DNA from: Deltaproteobacteria bacterium
GTDB taxonomy: Bacteria; Myxococcota_A; UBA796; UBA9615
Direction: 5' to 3'
Assembly: GCA_023954745.1 (NCBI GenBank)
Contig: JAGSHC010000009.1
Location: forward strand, 1-56,118
Length of the DNA stretch: 56,118 nucleotides
Of this stretch, positions 33,997-42,562 are shown piece by piece. The stretch's first letter is position 1; each line of letters starts with the position of its first letter. Below the pieces are notes generated by a model. The model did no database searches. It worked only from the letters and a program-made list of their open reading frames with translations, and was not told the origin of the DNA. A program made the position numbers and the translations under genes.

Positions 33997-34329
33997 ATGA
34001 CCCGTCTTTTCACGATCTTCCTCGCTGTTTCGATGCTGGCCCTGGCTGGCTGCGGCTCCGACGCCGAGCCGCCCGCGACCCCCGTCGAGGCACCCCCCGC
34101 CGCCGATGAAGCCCCCGCCGCGGCCGAACCGCCGGCGGCCGAAGAAGCCCCGGCCGCTGAGGCAGTCGACCCCATGGTCACGCTGGCCCTCGCCATTCGC
34201 GCCAATCCTGCGGACGCGGGCAAGCTGCTCGCCGATGCGGGCATGAGCGTGGACCAGTTCGAGGCCGCCATGTACGACCTCGCCCGTGATCCCGCGAAGT
34301 CCGCGGCGTTTGCGAGCGCGCTGAAGTAG
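33997..34329 (+). CDS. small Ala/Pro-rich lipoprotein
   Basis: 110 residues. Lipobox LALAGC (Cys19). About 40 residues of Ala/Pro/Glu linker follow (PPAADEAPAAAEPPAAEE), then a 55-residue helical domain (VTLALAIRANPADAGKLLADAGMSVDQFEAAMYDLARDP). The domain is unknown to me; its length and spacing look like a small helical bundle. It starts 2 bp after the repeat-containing exported protein, so they are probably co-expressed envelope proteins. It ends 20 bp before the convergent activator gene. Confidence 0.75.
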   Translation: MTRLFTIFLAVSMLALAGCGSDAEPPATPVEAPPAADEAPAAAEPPAAEEAPAAEAVDPMVTLALAIRANPADAGKLLADAGMSVDQFEAAMYDLARDPAKSAAFASALK

Positions 34330-34349
34330 CCGGGCCGGAGGCCGCGCGA

Positions 34350-35297
34350 CTACTGAAGCTTGTGCTCCCGTAGCTTGCGCCACAGCGTCGAGCGGCTCAT
34401 GCCCAGCAGCTGCGCGGCCTCCGACTTGCGGCCCCTGGCCTCGCGCAGCGCGTCGATGATGCGCTGTCGCTCCAACTCGACGACCGTCATCTCTCGGTCC
34501 AGCGCGGGCGGCGGCCCTTCGCCGCGGAGCTCCGGGGTGAGGTCGTCCAGGCCGAGCTCGGGACCTTCGCCCACCGCGAAGGCGTACTCGAGCACGTTGC
34601 TCAGCTCCCGCACGTTGCCGGGCCAGCGGTGCCGAAGCAGCGCCCTCGTTGCCTCGTCGCTCACCTGCTCGACGTGGCGGAAGCCCTGGTCGTTGAACTC
34701 GGCGATGAAGTGGCGGGTCAGCGCCTCGATGTCGCCGTCGCGCTCCCGCAACGGGGGCAAGAAGAGCGGCACGACGCGAATGCGGTACATGAGGTCTTCA
34801 CGGAACCGCCCCGCCTCCACCTCGGCCCGCAAGGAGCGGTGGGTCGCCGACACGAGCCGCACGTCCACCTGCACTGGCTCGGTGCCGCCCAGGGGCACGA
34901 ACTTCTGCTCCTGGAGGACCCGGAGCAATCGGGCCTGCAGGTCCAGGGGGATCTCGGCGATCTCATCGAGGAAGAGCGTGCCCCCGTCCGCAAGGCGGAA
35001 GAGACCGCGCCGGTCCTTCACCGCGCCGGTGAAGGCGCCCTTGACGTGGCCAAAGAGCTCCGACGCCAGCAGCTCGGGGGTCAGGGTGGCGCAGTTGATG
35101 GCGCGGAAGGGCTTGTCGGCCCGAGGGCTGAGGTCATGGACTGCCTTCGCCACCATCTCCTTGCCGGTGCCCGTCTCGCCGCGCACGAGCACACTCGCGT
35201 CGGTGCGCGCCACCCGGCGCACGAGCTCGAAGAGCCGCGTCATCTGTGGAGCGACGGAGATCATCCCGCCAAAGTCGTTTGTTTCAGCCTGTCGCAT
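34350..35297 (-). CDS. sigma-54-dependent activator, AAA+ and Fis HTH only (PspF-like)
   Basis: 315 residues from ATG at 35297 (GGGAGAG upstream); an in-frame GTG at 35339 would add 14. The AAA+ domain has Walker A RGETGTGKE (39-47), the sigma-54-contacting GAFTGA loop (87-92) and Walker B GTLFLDEIAE (106-115). A C-terminal Fis-type helix-turn-helix follows (GRKSEAAQLLGMSRSTLWRKLREHKL). Only about 12 residues precede the AAA+ core, so there is no receiver, GAF or PAS domain. Control must come from another protein or from expression level, as in PspF/HrpR. It is divergent from the stress-protein gene that carries a sigma-54-like promoter and convergent with the small lipoprotein gene. It probably activates both sigma-54-like promoters in this region. 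Confidence 0.95.
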   Translation of the reverse strand: MRQAETNDFGGMISVAPQMTRLFELVRRVARTDASVLVRGETGTGKEMVAKAVHDLSPRADKPFRAINCATLTPELLASELFGHVKGAFTGAVKDRRGLFRLADGGTLFLDEIAEIPLDLQARLLRVLQEQKFVPLGGTEPVQVDVRLVSATHRSLRAEVEAGRFREDLMYRIRVVPLFLPPLRERDGDIEALTRHFIAEFNDQGFRHVEQVSDEATRALLRHRWPGNVRELSNVLEYAFAVGEGPELGLDDLTPELRGEGPPPALDREMTVVELERQRIIDALREARGRKSEAAQLLGMSRSTLWRKLREHKLQ

Positions 35298-35415
35298 CGC
35301 GTCTCTCCCTATTGCGTCGGAAAGCCTAACGGTTCTCACGTGCGCGCGCGCCGCTCATCCGGAGTCGGCACTTCAGGCCCACGTTCCCTGCATCAATCGG
35401 CTGCACCGTCGGGTC

Positions 35416-35430
35416 TGGCACGGGTCGTGC
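35416..35430 (+). promoter_or_regulatory. sigma-54-like promoter of the sulfur operon
   Basis: TGGCACG (35416-35422), four bases, then GTGC (35427-35430), with GG-N10-GC spacing. It is nearly the same as the element at 31221; in both cases TC precedes TGGCACG and GGCATGAAC or GCATGAAC follows at the start codon. The -12 GC is 15 bases upstream of the ATG at 35445, again giving an almost leaderless transcript. The activator gene is transcribed divergently 119 bp away. Confidence 0.65.
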
Positions 35431-35444
35431 TCTATGTATCTGGC

Positions 35445-35987
35445 ATGAACGCGATCGACACAGTGCTTGTCCCCATCGACTTCTCGGACTGCGCCGCCAG
35501 CGTGGTGCAACGAGCATCCCAGCTCGCCGCCCAGGTGCACGCCCGGGTGGTGCTGATGCACGCGGTGGATACACCGGTGGGGCTCTCCCCCGACGCCATC
35601 ATCGAGGACGACGAGGGTGCCCCCGTCCGGGCCGGCGACCACATGCGGGGCGCGGCCGAGAGCCGCATGCCCGACTATCTCGCTCTCGCCAGGAGCGAGG
35701 GGGTCGAGGCGACCTCCACCGTCGCCCCCGGCAAACCCGCCGAGGCCATCCTCGCCACCGCCGATGCACTGAGCGCGGACCTCATCGTCATGGGAACCCA
35801 TGGACGGCAAGGGCTCAAGCGCATGCTCATCGGCAGCGTGGCCGAAGCGGTGGTCCGGCGCGCAGATGCCCCCGTCATGACCCTCCGGTCGCAGCGCGTC
35901 GACTCTTGCGAAGCCTCTTCCTGTGGCACCTGCACCTCTCACGTATACCGGGAGCTGGACAAGGCTCGCGGTGAGGTCGACGGCTAG
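35445..35987 (+). CDS. universal stress protein with cysteine tail
   Basis: 180 residues, one USP domain. [15 protein letters not shown] opens the fold. The ATP-binding signature G-x2-G-x9-G-S is present in [18 protein letters not shown] (117-134). The C-terminus carries an unusual 30-residue extension with Cys155, Cys160 and Cys163 ([11 protein letters not shown]). USP proteins bind ATP and act in stress survival; the cysteines suggest redox or persulfide sensing or metal binding here. It is the first gene after the sigma-54-like promoter, with the persulfide dioxygenase gene 55 bp downstream. Confidence 0.92.
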   Translation: MNAIDTVLVPIDFSDCAASVVQRASQLAAQVHARVVLMHAVDTPVGLSPDAIIEDDEGAPVRAGDHMRGAAESRMPDYLALARSEGVEATSTVAPGKPAEAILATADALSADLIVMGTHGRQGLKRMLIGSVAEAVVRRADAPVMTLRSQRVDSCEASSCGTCTSHVYRELDKARGEVDG

Positions 35988-36042
35988 CCAGCTGTCGCCT
36001 CCATCTCTGCGGGCCCTCTCCGCCCCTCCGAAAGGAACGAAC

Positions 36043-37149
36043 ATGATCTTCCGACAGCTCTTCGACCGCGACTCCTGCACCTACACCTACCTGCTTGCCG
36101 ACGAGGCGACGAAGGAAGCCGTGCTCATCGACCCCGTGCGCGAGCTCGTCGACCGGGACATGCAGGTGCTCGACCAGCTCGGCCTCAAGCTCGTCTACAC
36201 GCTGGAGACCCACGTGCACGCGGACCACGTCACCGCGTCCGGCACGCTGCGCCAGAAGGTGGGCAGCAAGAGCGTGCTCAGCCACCACGCCGGCGCCGAC
36301 TGCGCCGACATCACCGTGGGCTCGGGCGACGCCCTCCGCGTGGGTGACGTGCACATCGAGGTGCGGGAGACCCCGGGCCACACCAACACGTGCGTGTCCT
36401 ACTACGTGCCCGAGGAGGGAGTGATCTTCACGGGCGACACCCTGATGATTCGCGGCTGCGGACGCACCGACTTCCAGCAGGGCAGCTCCGAGAACCTGTA
36501 CGCCAGCGTGCACGAGCAGATCTTCACCCTGCCCGAGACGACCCGCATCTACCCCGGTCATGACTACAAGGGCCGCACCATGAGCACGGTGGCCGAAGAG
36601 AAGGCCCACAACCCGCGGCTCGGGGGCGGCAACACCGTCGCCCAGTTCGTGGAGATCATGGCCAACCTCAAGCTGAGTCTGCCCAAGAAGCTCTCCGTGG
36701 CCGTGCCGGCAAACCAGAACTGCGGCCTGCCGCCCAAGGGCAAGGTGTCTGGTTGGGCGCCCATCATTCGCAACACCGATGGGGTGCCCGAGGTCAGCGT
36801 CTCCTGGGTGGCCGCCAACCTGTCTGAAGGCTTCAAGGTCCTCGACGTACGCGAGCCCCACGAGTGGACGGGGGAGCTCGGTCACATCGCCACCGCGCAC
36901 CTGGCGCCTCTGTCCACAATCGCCGACGCCGTCGCCGGATGGGACCCCTCCGAGGCGGTGGTCACGGTGTGCAAGTCCGGCGGCCGCTCCGGCTCCGCGG
37001 CCCAGGCCCTCGAGGCCCTCGGGTTCATGCGGGTGGCCTCCATGGCCGGCGGCATGACGAGCTGGAACGACAGCTCGCTCCCCATCGCCACGGAGGTGAA
37101 GCAGGCGGCACCCGCGGCGGACCTGACTCCCGCCGAGTGTTCGGGCTGA
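36043..37149 (+). CDS. persulfide dioxygenase (ETHE1-type) fused to rhodanese
   Basis: 368 residues. The N-terminal MBL domain has HVHADH (His57, His59, Asp61, His62), His113 in [10 protein letters not shown], Asp132 and His173. It also has the ETHE1 hallmarks [11 protein letters not shown] and [28 protein letters not shown]1 enzymes use mononuclear iron and O2 to turn glutathione persulfide into sulfite. A C-terminal rhodanese domain (about 255-350) carries the active-site loop VCKSGGRSG with Cys310, able to move sulfane sulfur between persulfide and thiosulfate. CstB- and Blh-type proteins have comparable fusions. ATG at 36043 after AAAGGA. It is followed after 4 bp by the YeeE-like pair. 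Confidence 0.95.
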   Translation: MIFRQLFDRDSCTYTYLLADEATKEAVLIDPVRELVDRDMQVLDQLGLKLVYTLETHVHADHVTASGTLRQKVGSKSVLSHHAGADCADITVGSGDALRVGDVHIEVRETPGHTNTCVSYYVPEEGVIFTGDTLMIRGCGRTDFQQGSSENLYASVHEQIFTLPETTRIYPGHDYKGRTMSTVAEEKAHNPRLGGGNTVAQFVEIMANLKLSLPKKLSVAVPANQNCGLPPKGKVSGWAPIIRNTDGVPEVSVSWVAANLSEGFKVLDVREPHEWTGELGHIATAHLAPLSTIADAVAGWDPSEAVVTVCKSGGRSGSAAQALEALGFMRVASMAGGMTSWNDSSLPIATEVKQAAPAADLTPAECSG

Positions 37150-37153
37150 ATCG

Positions 37154-37585
37154 ATGGAGAACTTCACTCCCATCGCCTCCACCATCGGGGGAGCGCTCAT
37201 CGGCCTCTCCGCAGCGATGATGATGCTCTTCCACGGACGCATCGCCGGGATCAGCGGCATCGTCTCTGGCCTGCTCGGGCCCCGTCCCGGCGAGGTCGCC
37301 TGGCGCCTGGCGTTCTTCGTAGGCCTACTGGCCGGGGGACTCGTCCTGGGCTTCGCCCTCCCGGACTTCTTCAGCGTCGAGGTGACCCGCAGCCCCCTCG
37401 CCATCGTCGCCGCCGGCGTCATCGTGGGCTTTGGCACCCGACTCGGCTCCGGCTGCACGAGCGGTCACGGCGTGTGCGGCATCTCACGCTTTTCGCGGCG
37501 CTCCATTCTCGCCACCCTCACCTTCATGGGCACCGGGGCCATCACGGCCGCAGTGGTGACCCAGCTCTTCGGCGGAGTCATTTGA
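37154..37585 (+). CDS. YeeE/YedE-family half-transporter 1
   Basis: 143 residues, about four hydrophobic helices. [12 protein letters not shown] (residues about 98-109) is the YeeE/YedE cysteine signature, implicated in moving thiosulfate or other reduced sulfur compounds through the membrane. Full-length YeeE has two such halves in one chain; here the halves are separate genes (this one and 37585-38082), as in PmpA/PmpB of BigR-type operons. The start at 37154 is 4 bp after the dioxygenase-rhodanese gene, and the stop shares a base with the next ATG (TGATG). Confidence 0.9.
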   Translation: MENFTPIASTIGGALIGLSAAMMMLFHGRIAGISGIVSGLLGPRPGEVAWRLAFFVGLLAGGLVLGFALPDFFSVEVTRSPLAIVAAGVIVGFGTRLGSGCTSGHGVCGISRFSRRSILATLTFMGTGAITAAVVTQLFGGVI

Positions 37586-38082
37586 TGGCGCACTTCGTTT
37601 CGTTCGTTGCCGGCCTGATCTTCGCTCTGGGCCTCGTCCTCGGTGGGATGACCCAGCCTGGCAAGGTCATCGGTTTCCTCGACGTGAGCGGCCCCTGGGA
37701 TCCGAGCCTCGCCTTCGTCATGGGCGCTGCGCTCCTGGTCTATGGGGTGGCCTTCCGTCTCACGACCGGGCGCAGCAAGCCGGTGTTCGCCCAGCGCTTC
37801 CAGATTCCATCCCGCCGCGACCTGCCTCCGCGCCTCTTCGTGGGTGCCGGCTTGTTCGGGGTCGGGTGGGCGCTGGCGGGCTTCTGCCCGGGGCCGGCCA
37901 TCGTCGGTGCGGGTTCCGGGATGACCGAGGCCCTGCTGTTCCTGCCGGGGATGGTGGGGGGAATGACGCTCTTCAGGGCCTGGGACGGCTACATGACAGA
38001 GCAACGAGCAGCCCGGGAGCGGGCCGAGCGCGCCGTGGTGCCGACCGCCGCGAACCAGGAAACGAACGGAGCCGCAGCGTGA
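37585..38082 (+). CDS. YeeE/YedE-family half-transporter 2 (DUF6691-like)
   Basis: 165 residues with four hydrophobic segments, the partner half of the preceding protein. Features: FALGLVLGGMTQPGKVIGFLD near the start, and GWALAGFCPGPAIVGAG in the second half with the family's single conserved Cys in a GxCPGPA motif. The C-terminal 30 residues are charged and cytoplasmic. It overlaps the previous stop by one base and the next gene by GTGA, so the pair is expressed in step with the oxidoreductase subunits. Confidence 0.9.
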   Translation: MAHFVSFVAGLIFALGLVLGGMTQPGKVIGFLDVSGPWDPSLAFVMGAALLVYGVAFRLTTGRSKPVFAQRFQIPSRRDLPPRLFVGAGLFGVGWALAGFCPGPAIVGAGSGMTEALLFLPGMVGGMTLFRAWDGYMTEQRAARERAERAVVPTAANQETNGAAA

Positions 38083-39785
38083 AGCAGAACCACGACCCGG
38101 ACCTCGACCCGGGCCTCGCCTCGCCGGGCGCCGACCCCGACAAGAACTTCGGCTTCGTCATCGACAACCGGATGTGTATCGGATGCCACGCCTGCAGCAC
38201 CGCCTGCAAGTCGGAGAACGAGGTGCCGCTGGGCGTGTACCGCACCTGGGTGAAGACCACCGAGGTGGGCCAGTTCCCGGACGTCACCCGCCACTTCCAG
38301 GTCACGCGCTGCAACCACTGCGCGAACCCGCCGTGCGTGCGCATCTGCCCTACTGAGGCGATGTACCAGCGCGCAGACGGCATCGTCGAGTTCGAGTCCG
38401 ACGCCTGCATCGGCTGCAAGGCGTGCCTGCAGGCCTGCCCCTACGACGCGATCCACATCGATCCCGAGACCAAGACCGCCAGCAAGTGCCACTACTGCGC
38501 GCACCGCACCGACATCGGCTTGGAGCCGGCGTGCGTGGTGGTGTGCCCCGAGCATGCGATCATCGCCGGGGACATGAACGACCCCACCAGCGAGATCAGC
38601 CGGGTCCTCGCCACCACGAAGACCACGGTGCGCAAGCCCGAGCAGGGCACCTCGCCGAAGCTGTTCTACATCGAGGGCACCGAGGTGAACCTGCACCCCA
38701 CCATCACCGAGCGCGCCCCCACGACGTTCACCCACGCCGACGTGCTCGCCATGTATGGCGAGGACACGCGTCCGCCGGTGCCCGTCGAGGCAAAGGCGGA
38801 CCGCACGGGTCGCCAAGGCCAGGCTCTGCGCGCTCCTCAGCCCCAGGGCATGCCCGACGCCGGCCCCCTGCTGCTCGGCGGCAAGCGCGTCGAGGGCATG
38901 GTCCAGGTGAACTACAACGCCCAGCACGAGGTGCCCTGGCACTGGATGGTGCCCGCGTACCTCGTCACCAAGGGCATCGGCGCCGGCGTCATCATCGTGC
39001 TCGCCCTCACCTGGCTCCTCGGGGCGACCATCACCGGTCCCGTCGCCATCGCGGCGGGCCTCGTGTCCCTCGTGATGATGGGCGCCACCACCGCGCTGCT
39101 GGTCCTCGACCTCGAGCACCCCGAGCGCTTCCTCTACATCCTGATGCGGCCCCAGTGGCGCTCGTGGCTTACCCGCGGTGCCGTCTTCCTCATCGGCTTC
39201 ACCAACCTCGTCCTGCTCTGGTGGGCCATCGAGGTGGCTGGGCACATGGGCTGGATCGGCGCAGACCTCGTGGAGACAGCGCGCTTGCCGCTCTTCGCCA
39301 TCAACACGCTGCTCGGCGTGGGCACGGCGGTCTACACGGCGTTCCTCTTCGGCCAGGCCGAGGGGCGCGACCTCTGGCAGAGCCCGCTGCTGCCTCCGCA
39401 TCTGCTCATCCAGGCTCTGATGATCGGCTCCGCGACGCTGCTCCTCATCGGGGCCTTCGTGGACATGCCCGAGCGCATGCTCACGGTGACCGTGTGGACC
39501 TTCGGGGCCTCGCTGCTCGCGGACCTGTTCGTGACGCTGCTCGGCGAGTTCGGCATGGCCCACGCCAGCGAAGTCGCCGCCCGCGCGGCCCACGAGATCA
39601 GTCACGGTCGGTACAAGACGATGTTCTGGATCGGCGCCATCGTCGTCGGTCACGTCCTCCCGCTGTGCCTCATCGCCCTCGGCGGTCCCGCGCCCCTCGC
39701 CATCGCGGCAGTGGCCACGGGCATCGGCCTCTACTGCTTCGAGCACGCCTTCGTCATGGCTCCCCAGGAGATCCCGAACTCATGA
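38079..39785 (+). CDS. fused ferredoxin-type FeS subunit and NrfD/PsrC membrane subunit
   Basis: 568 residues from GTG at 38079. Residues 1-210 hold four complete Cys sets (CIGCHACSTACK, CNHCANPPCVRICP, CIGCKACLQACP, CHYC...CVVVCP), so four [4Fe-4S] clusters as in PsrB/SoeB/DmsB. After a linker, residues about 285-565 have eight or nine membrane helices beginning VPWHWMVPAYLVTKGIGAG, an NrfD/PsrC-type quinone-reactive anchor. These are normally two separate proteins; here they are one chain. It would pass electrons between the molybdenum subunit encoded next (ATGA overlap) and the quinone pool. Confidence 0.93.
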   Translation: MKQNHDPDLDPGLASPGADPDKNFGFVIDNRMCIGCHACSTACKSENEVPLGVYRTWVKTTEVGQFPDVTRHFQVTRCNHCANPPCVRICPTEAMYQRADGIVEFESDACIGCKACLQACPYDAIHIDPETKTASKCHYCAHRTDIGLEPACVVVCPEHAIIAGDMNDPTSEISRVLATTKTTVRKPEQGTSPKLFYIEGTEVNLHPTITERAPTTFTHADVLAMYGEDTRPPVPVEAKADRTGRQGQALRAPQPQGMPDAGPLLLGGKRVEGMVQVNYNAQHEVPWHWMVPAYLVTKGIGAGVIIVLALTWLLGATITGPVAIAAGLVSLVMMGATTALLVLDLEHPERFLYILMRPQWRSWLTRGAVFLIGFTNLVLLWWAIEVAGHMGWIGADLVETARLPLFAINTLLGVGTAVYTAFLFGQAEGRDLWQSPLLPPHLLIQALMIGSATLLLIGAFVDMPERMLTVTVWTFGASLLADLFVTLLGEFGMAHASEVAARAAHEISHGRYKTMFWIGAIVVGHVLPLCLIALGGPAPLAIAAVATGIGLYCFEHAFVMAPQEIPNS

Positions 39786-42562
39786 GCAAGCAACGCGAAG
39801 AGATCGCCCAGCCCGAGTACTCCGAAGCGAGCTCCGATCCCATTCCTCTCACCGTCAAGCACCCTGACGGGCGCATGTCCCAGTACCCGCCCACCGACAG
39901 GTGGGACGACTGGACCGAGTGGGACAGCAAGGCGTGGCCCAAGAAGGTGGCGCGCAACTACTCGCTCGTGCCCACGGTGTGCTTCAACTGCGAGAGCGGC
40001 TGCGGCCTGCTCGCCTACGTCGACAAGAAGACGTACGAGATCCGCAAGTTCGAGGGCAACCCGGCGCATCCGGGCTCCCGCGGACGCAACTGCGCCAAGG
40101 GTCCGGCCACCCACAACCAGATCTACGACCCCGAGCGCATCCTCTACCCCCTGAAGCGGGTCGGGAAGCGCGGCGAGGGCAAGTGGAAGCGGGTGTCGTG
40201 GGACGAGGCGATGGAGGACATCGCGGGCAGGATGCGGGAGAGCCGCGCCCGTCGTCGCGACGGAATCATGTACCACGTGGGGCGTCCGGGAGAGGACCAC
40301 TACACCAACCGCGTCATCACGGCGTGGGGCGTGGATGGCCACAACTCCCACACCAACATCTGCTCCGCCGGAGCCCGGGCCGGGTACGCCATGTGGAGCG
40401 CTGGCGACCGTCCGTCGCCGGACTACGCCAACGCCCGCGCCATCGTGCTCATCTCGGCGCACCTGGAGTCGGGGCACTACTTCAACCCGCACGCCCAGCG
40501 CATCATGGAAGCGAAGGCCGCTGGGGCGAAGATCATCACCCTGGACCCGCGCCTCTCCAACACCGCCGCCAAGAGCGACGTGTGGCTGCCCACCTGGCCC
40601 GGCAGCGAGACCTTCGTGCTCCTGGCGGTGGCCAACTACCTCATCCAGAACGACCTGTACGACGCCTCGTTCATGGAGAACTGGGTCAACTGGAAGGACT
40701 CCATGACCGCGGCGCCGGGTTTCGCCAACGACGACCCGGACGTGCAGGCCGCCATCGCGGCGGACGACGGCACCTTCGCCGGCTTCGACCGGCTGCTGAA
40801 GGCGCTCTACAAGGAGTTCACCTTCGAGCGCGCGGCGAAGGAGGCCCAGGTCCCCATCGAGCGCGTCATCGAGATGGCCGAGATCATCGGCAACGCCGGC
40901 AACCGCGTGGCCGCCCACACCTGGCGCGCCGCCACCATGGGCAACAAGGGCGGCTGGCAGGTGGCCCGCTGCCTGTTCTTCATCAACGTGCTGACGGGCT
41001 CCGTGGGCGCGAAGGGCGGCACCAGCATCAACAGCTGGAACAAGTTCGTGCCGAAGCCCTACCAGCAGCCGCCGCCGTTCACCGCGTGGAACGAGCTGCA
41101 CATGCCGGTGGAGTGGCCGTTCGCGATGTACGAGATGTCGTTCTGCCTGCCGCACATGCTGGCGGAGGGTCGGGGCGAGGTGGATGTGTACTTCACCCGC
41201 GTCTACAACCCCATGTGGATCAACCCCGACGGCTTCATGTGGCTCGAGGCCCTGACCGACGAGAAGAAGATGAAGTTCCACGTGGCCCTGACGCCGACGT
41301 GGAACGAGTCCGCATGGTTCGCCGACTACGTGCTGCCCATGGGCCATGCCGGCGAGCGTCACGACCTCATGAGCCAGGAGACCCACGCGGGGCAGTGGCT
41401 CGGGTTCCGGCAGCCCGTGCGCCGGGTGGCGATGGAGCGGGCGGGAAAGACCGTGGAGCGCACCTACGAAGCCAACCCTGGCGAAGTGTGGGAGGAGGCC
41501 GAGTTCTGGATCGACCTCTCCATGAAGTTCGACCCCGACGGGTCCCTGGGCATCAAGCAGTACTTCGACTCGCCCTACCGCGAGGGCGAGACCATCACGG
41601 TGGAAGAGCACTTTCGCTGGATCTTCGAGAACTCCGTGCCCGGCTTGCCTGAGGCGGCCACCAAGGAAGGCCTGAGCCCGCTGGCGTTCATGCGCAAGTA
41701 CGGCGCCTTCGAGGTGAGCAAGGACCGCTACAAGCCCTACGAAGAGCTGGGCTTCAAGACGCCGAGCGGCAAGCTCGAGTTCTTCAGCCCGACCCTGTCG
41801 GACTGGGGGTGGCCCGAGCGTGAGTACGTGGTGCCCTGGACGCTGGAGAGCCACGTCTCCCCGCGGCACATCGACCGCAGCAAGGGCGAGATGCTCCTGC
41901 TGCCCACGTTCCGGCTGCCGATGCTCATCCACACCCGCTCCGCCAACGCGAAGTGGCTGTACGAGCTCGCTCACAAGAACCCCGTGTGGATGCACCCCGA
42001 AGACGCGCGGCGCCTCGGCGTCGTCACCGGGGATCTGCTGAAGATCGAGACGGAGATTGGCTCCATGGTGGACTCCGCCTGGGTCACCGAGGGCATCAAG
42101 CCCGGGATCATCGCCATCTCGCATCACCTGGGACGCTGGCGTCTCAAGGAGAGCGAGGGCATCGGCGCCGGGACCTCGAGCCTCGTGGAGCTCGGAGAGC
42201 AGGGCAGCGAGCGCAGCCTGCACATCGTGCGCGCCGCCGGGGCTTACGAGTCGAACGACCCCGACACGTCGCGCATCTGGTGGAAGGATGTGGGGGTGCA
42301 CCAGAACCTCACCCACGCCGTGCATCCCGATCCCATCTCGGGGGCGCACTGCTGGCACCAGAAGGCGCTGTCGGTGACGAAGGCTGGACCCAATGACAAG
42401 CACGGGGACGTGAAGGTCGACACCAAGAAGTCCATGGCGGTCTACAAGGAGTGGCTGGCGCTCACGCGCCCCGCGACGACGCACAGCCCGGACGGCACCC
42501 GTCGCCCGTACTGGCTCAAGCGGCCCCTCAAGCCGACCAAAGAGGCGTACAAGCTTCCATGA
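39782..42562 (+). CDS. molybdopterin oxidoreductase catalytic subunit, SoeA/PsrA-like
   Basis: 926 residues, DMSO-reductase superfamily. The [4Fe-4S] ligands are Cys67, Cys70, Cys74 and Cys104 (CFNCESGC ... GRNCAKG). THTNICSAG-type sequence at about 190-197 supplies Cys194 as the molybdenum ligand, as in polysulfide/thiosulfate reductases and sulfite dehydrogenase SoeA. A C-terminal MGD-binding domain is present (TRSANAKWLYELAHKNPVW onward). The N-terminus has no twin-arginine signal, so the enzyme should face the cytoplasm, as SoeABC does. With a persulfide dioxygenase producing sulfite in the same operon, cytoplasmic sulfite oxidation to sulfate is the best guess. Polysulfide, thiosulfate or tetrathionate reduction is the alternative. 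Confidence 0.92.
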   Translation: MSKQREEIAQPEYSEASSDPIPLTVKHPDGRMSQYPPTDRWDDWTEWDSKAWPKKVARNYSLVPTVCFNCESGCGLLAYVDKKTYEIRKFEGNPAHPGSRGRNCAKGPATHNQIYDPERILYPLKRVGKRGEGKWKRVSWDEAMEDIAGRMRESRARRRDGIMYHVGRPGEDHYTNRVITAWGVDGHNSHTNICSAGARAGYAMWSAGDRPSPDYANARAIVLISAHLESGHYFNPHAQRIMEAKAAGAKIITLDPRLSNTAAKSDVWLPTWPGSETFVLLAVANYLIQNDLYDASFMENWVNWKDSMTAAPGFANDDPDVQAAIAADDGTFAGFDRLLKALYKEFTFERAAKEAQVPIERVIEMAEIIGNAGNRVAAHTWRAATMGNKGGWQVARCLFFINVLTGSVGAKGGTSINSWNKFVPKPYQQPPPFTAWNELHMPVEWPFAMYEMSFCLPHMLAEGRGEVDVYFTRVYNPMWINPDGFMWLEALTDEKKMKFHVALTPTWNESAWFADYVLPMGHAGERHDLMSQETHAGQWLGFRQPVRRVAMERAGKTVERTYEANPGEVWEEAEFWIDLSMKFDPDGSLGIKQYFDSPYREGETITVEEHFRWIFENSVPGLPEAATKEGLSPLAFMRKYGAFEVSKDRYKPYEELGFKTPSGKLEFFSPTLSDWGWPEREYVVPWTLESHVSPRHIDRSKGEMLLLPTFRLPMLIHTRSANAKWLYELAHKNPVWMHPEDARRLGVVTGDLLKIETEIGSMVDSAWVTEGIKPGIIAISHHLGRWRLKESEGIGAGTSSLVELGEQGSERSLHIVRAAGAYESNDPDTSRIWWKDVGVHQNLTHAVHPDPISGAHCWHQKALSVTKAGPNDKHGDVKVDTKKSMAVYKEWLALTRPATTHSPDGTRRPYWLKRPLKPTKEAYKLP

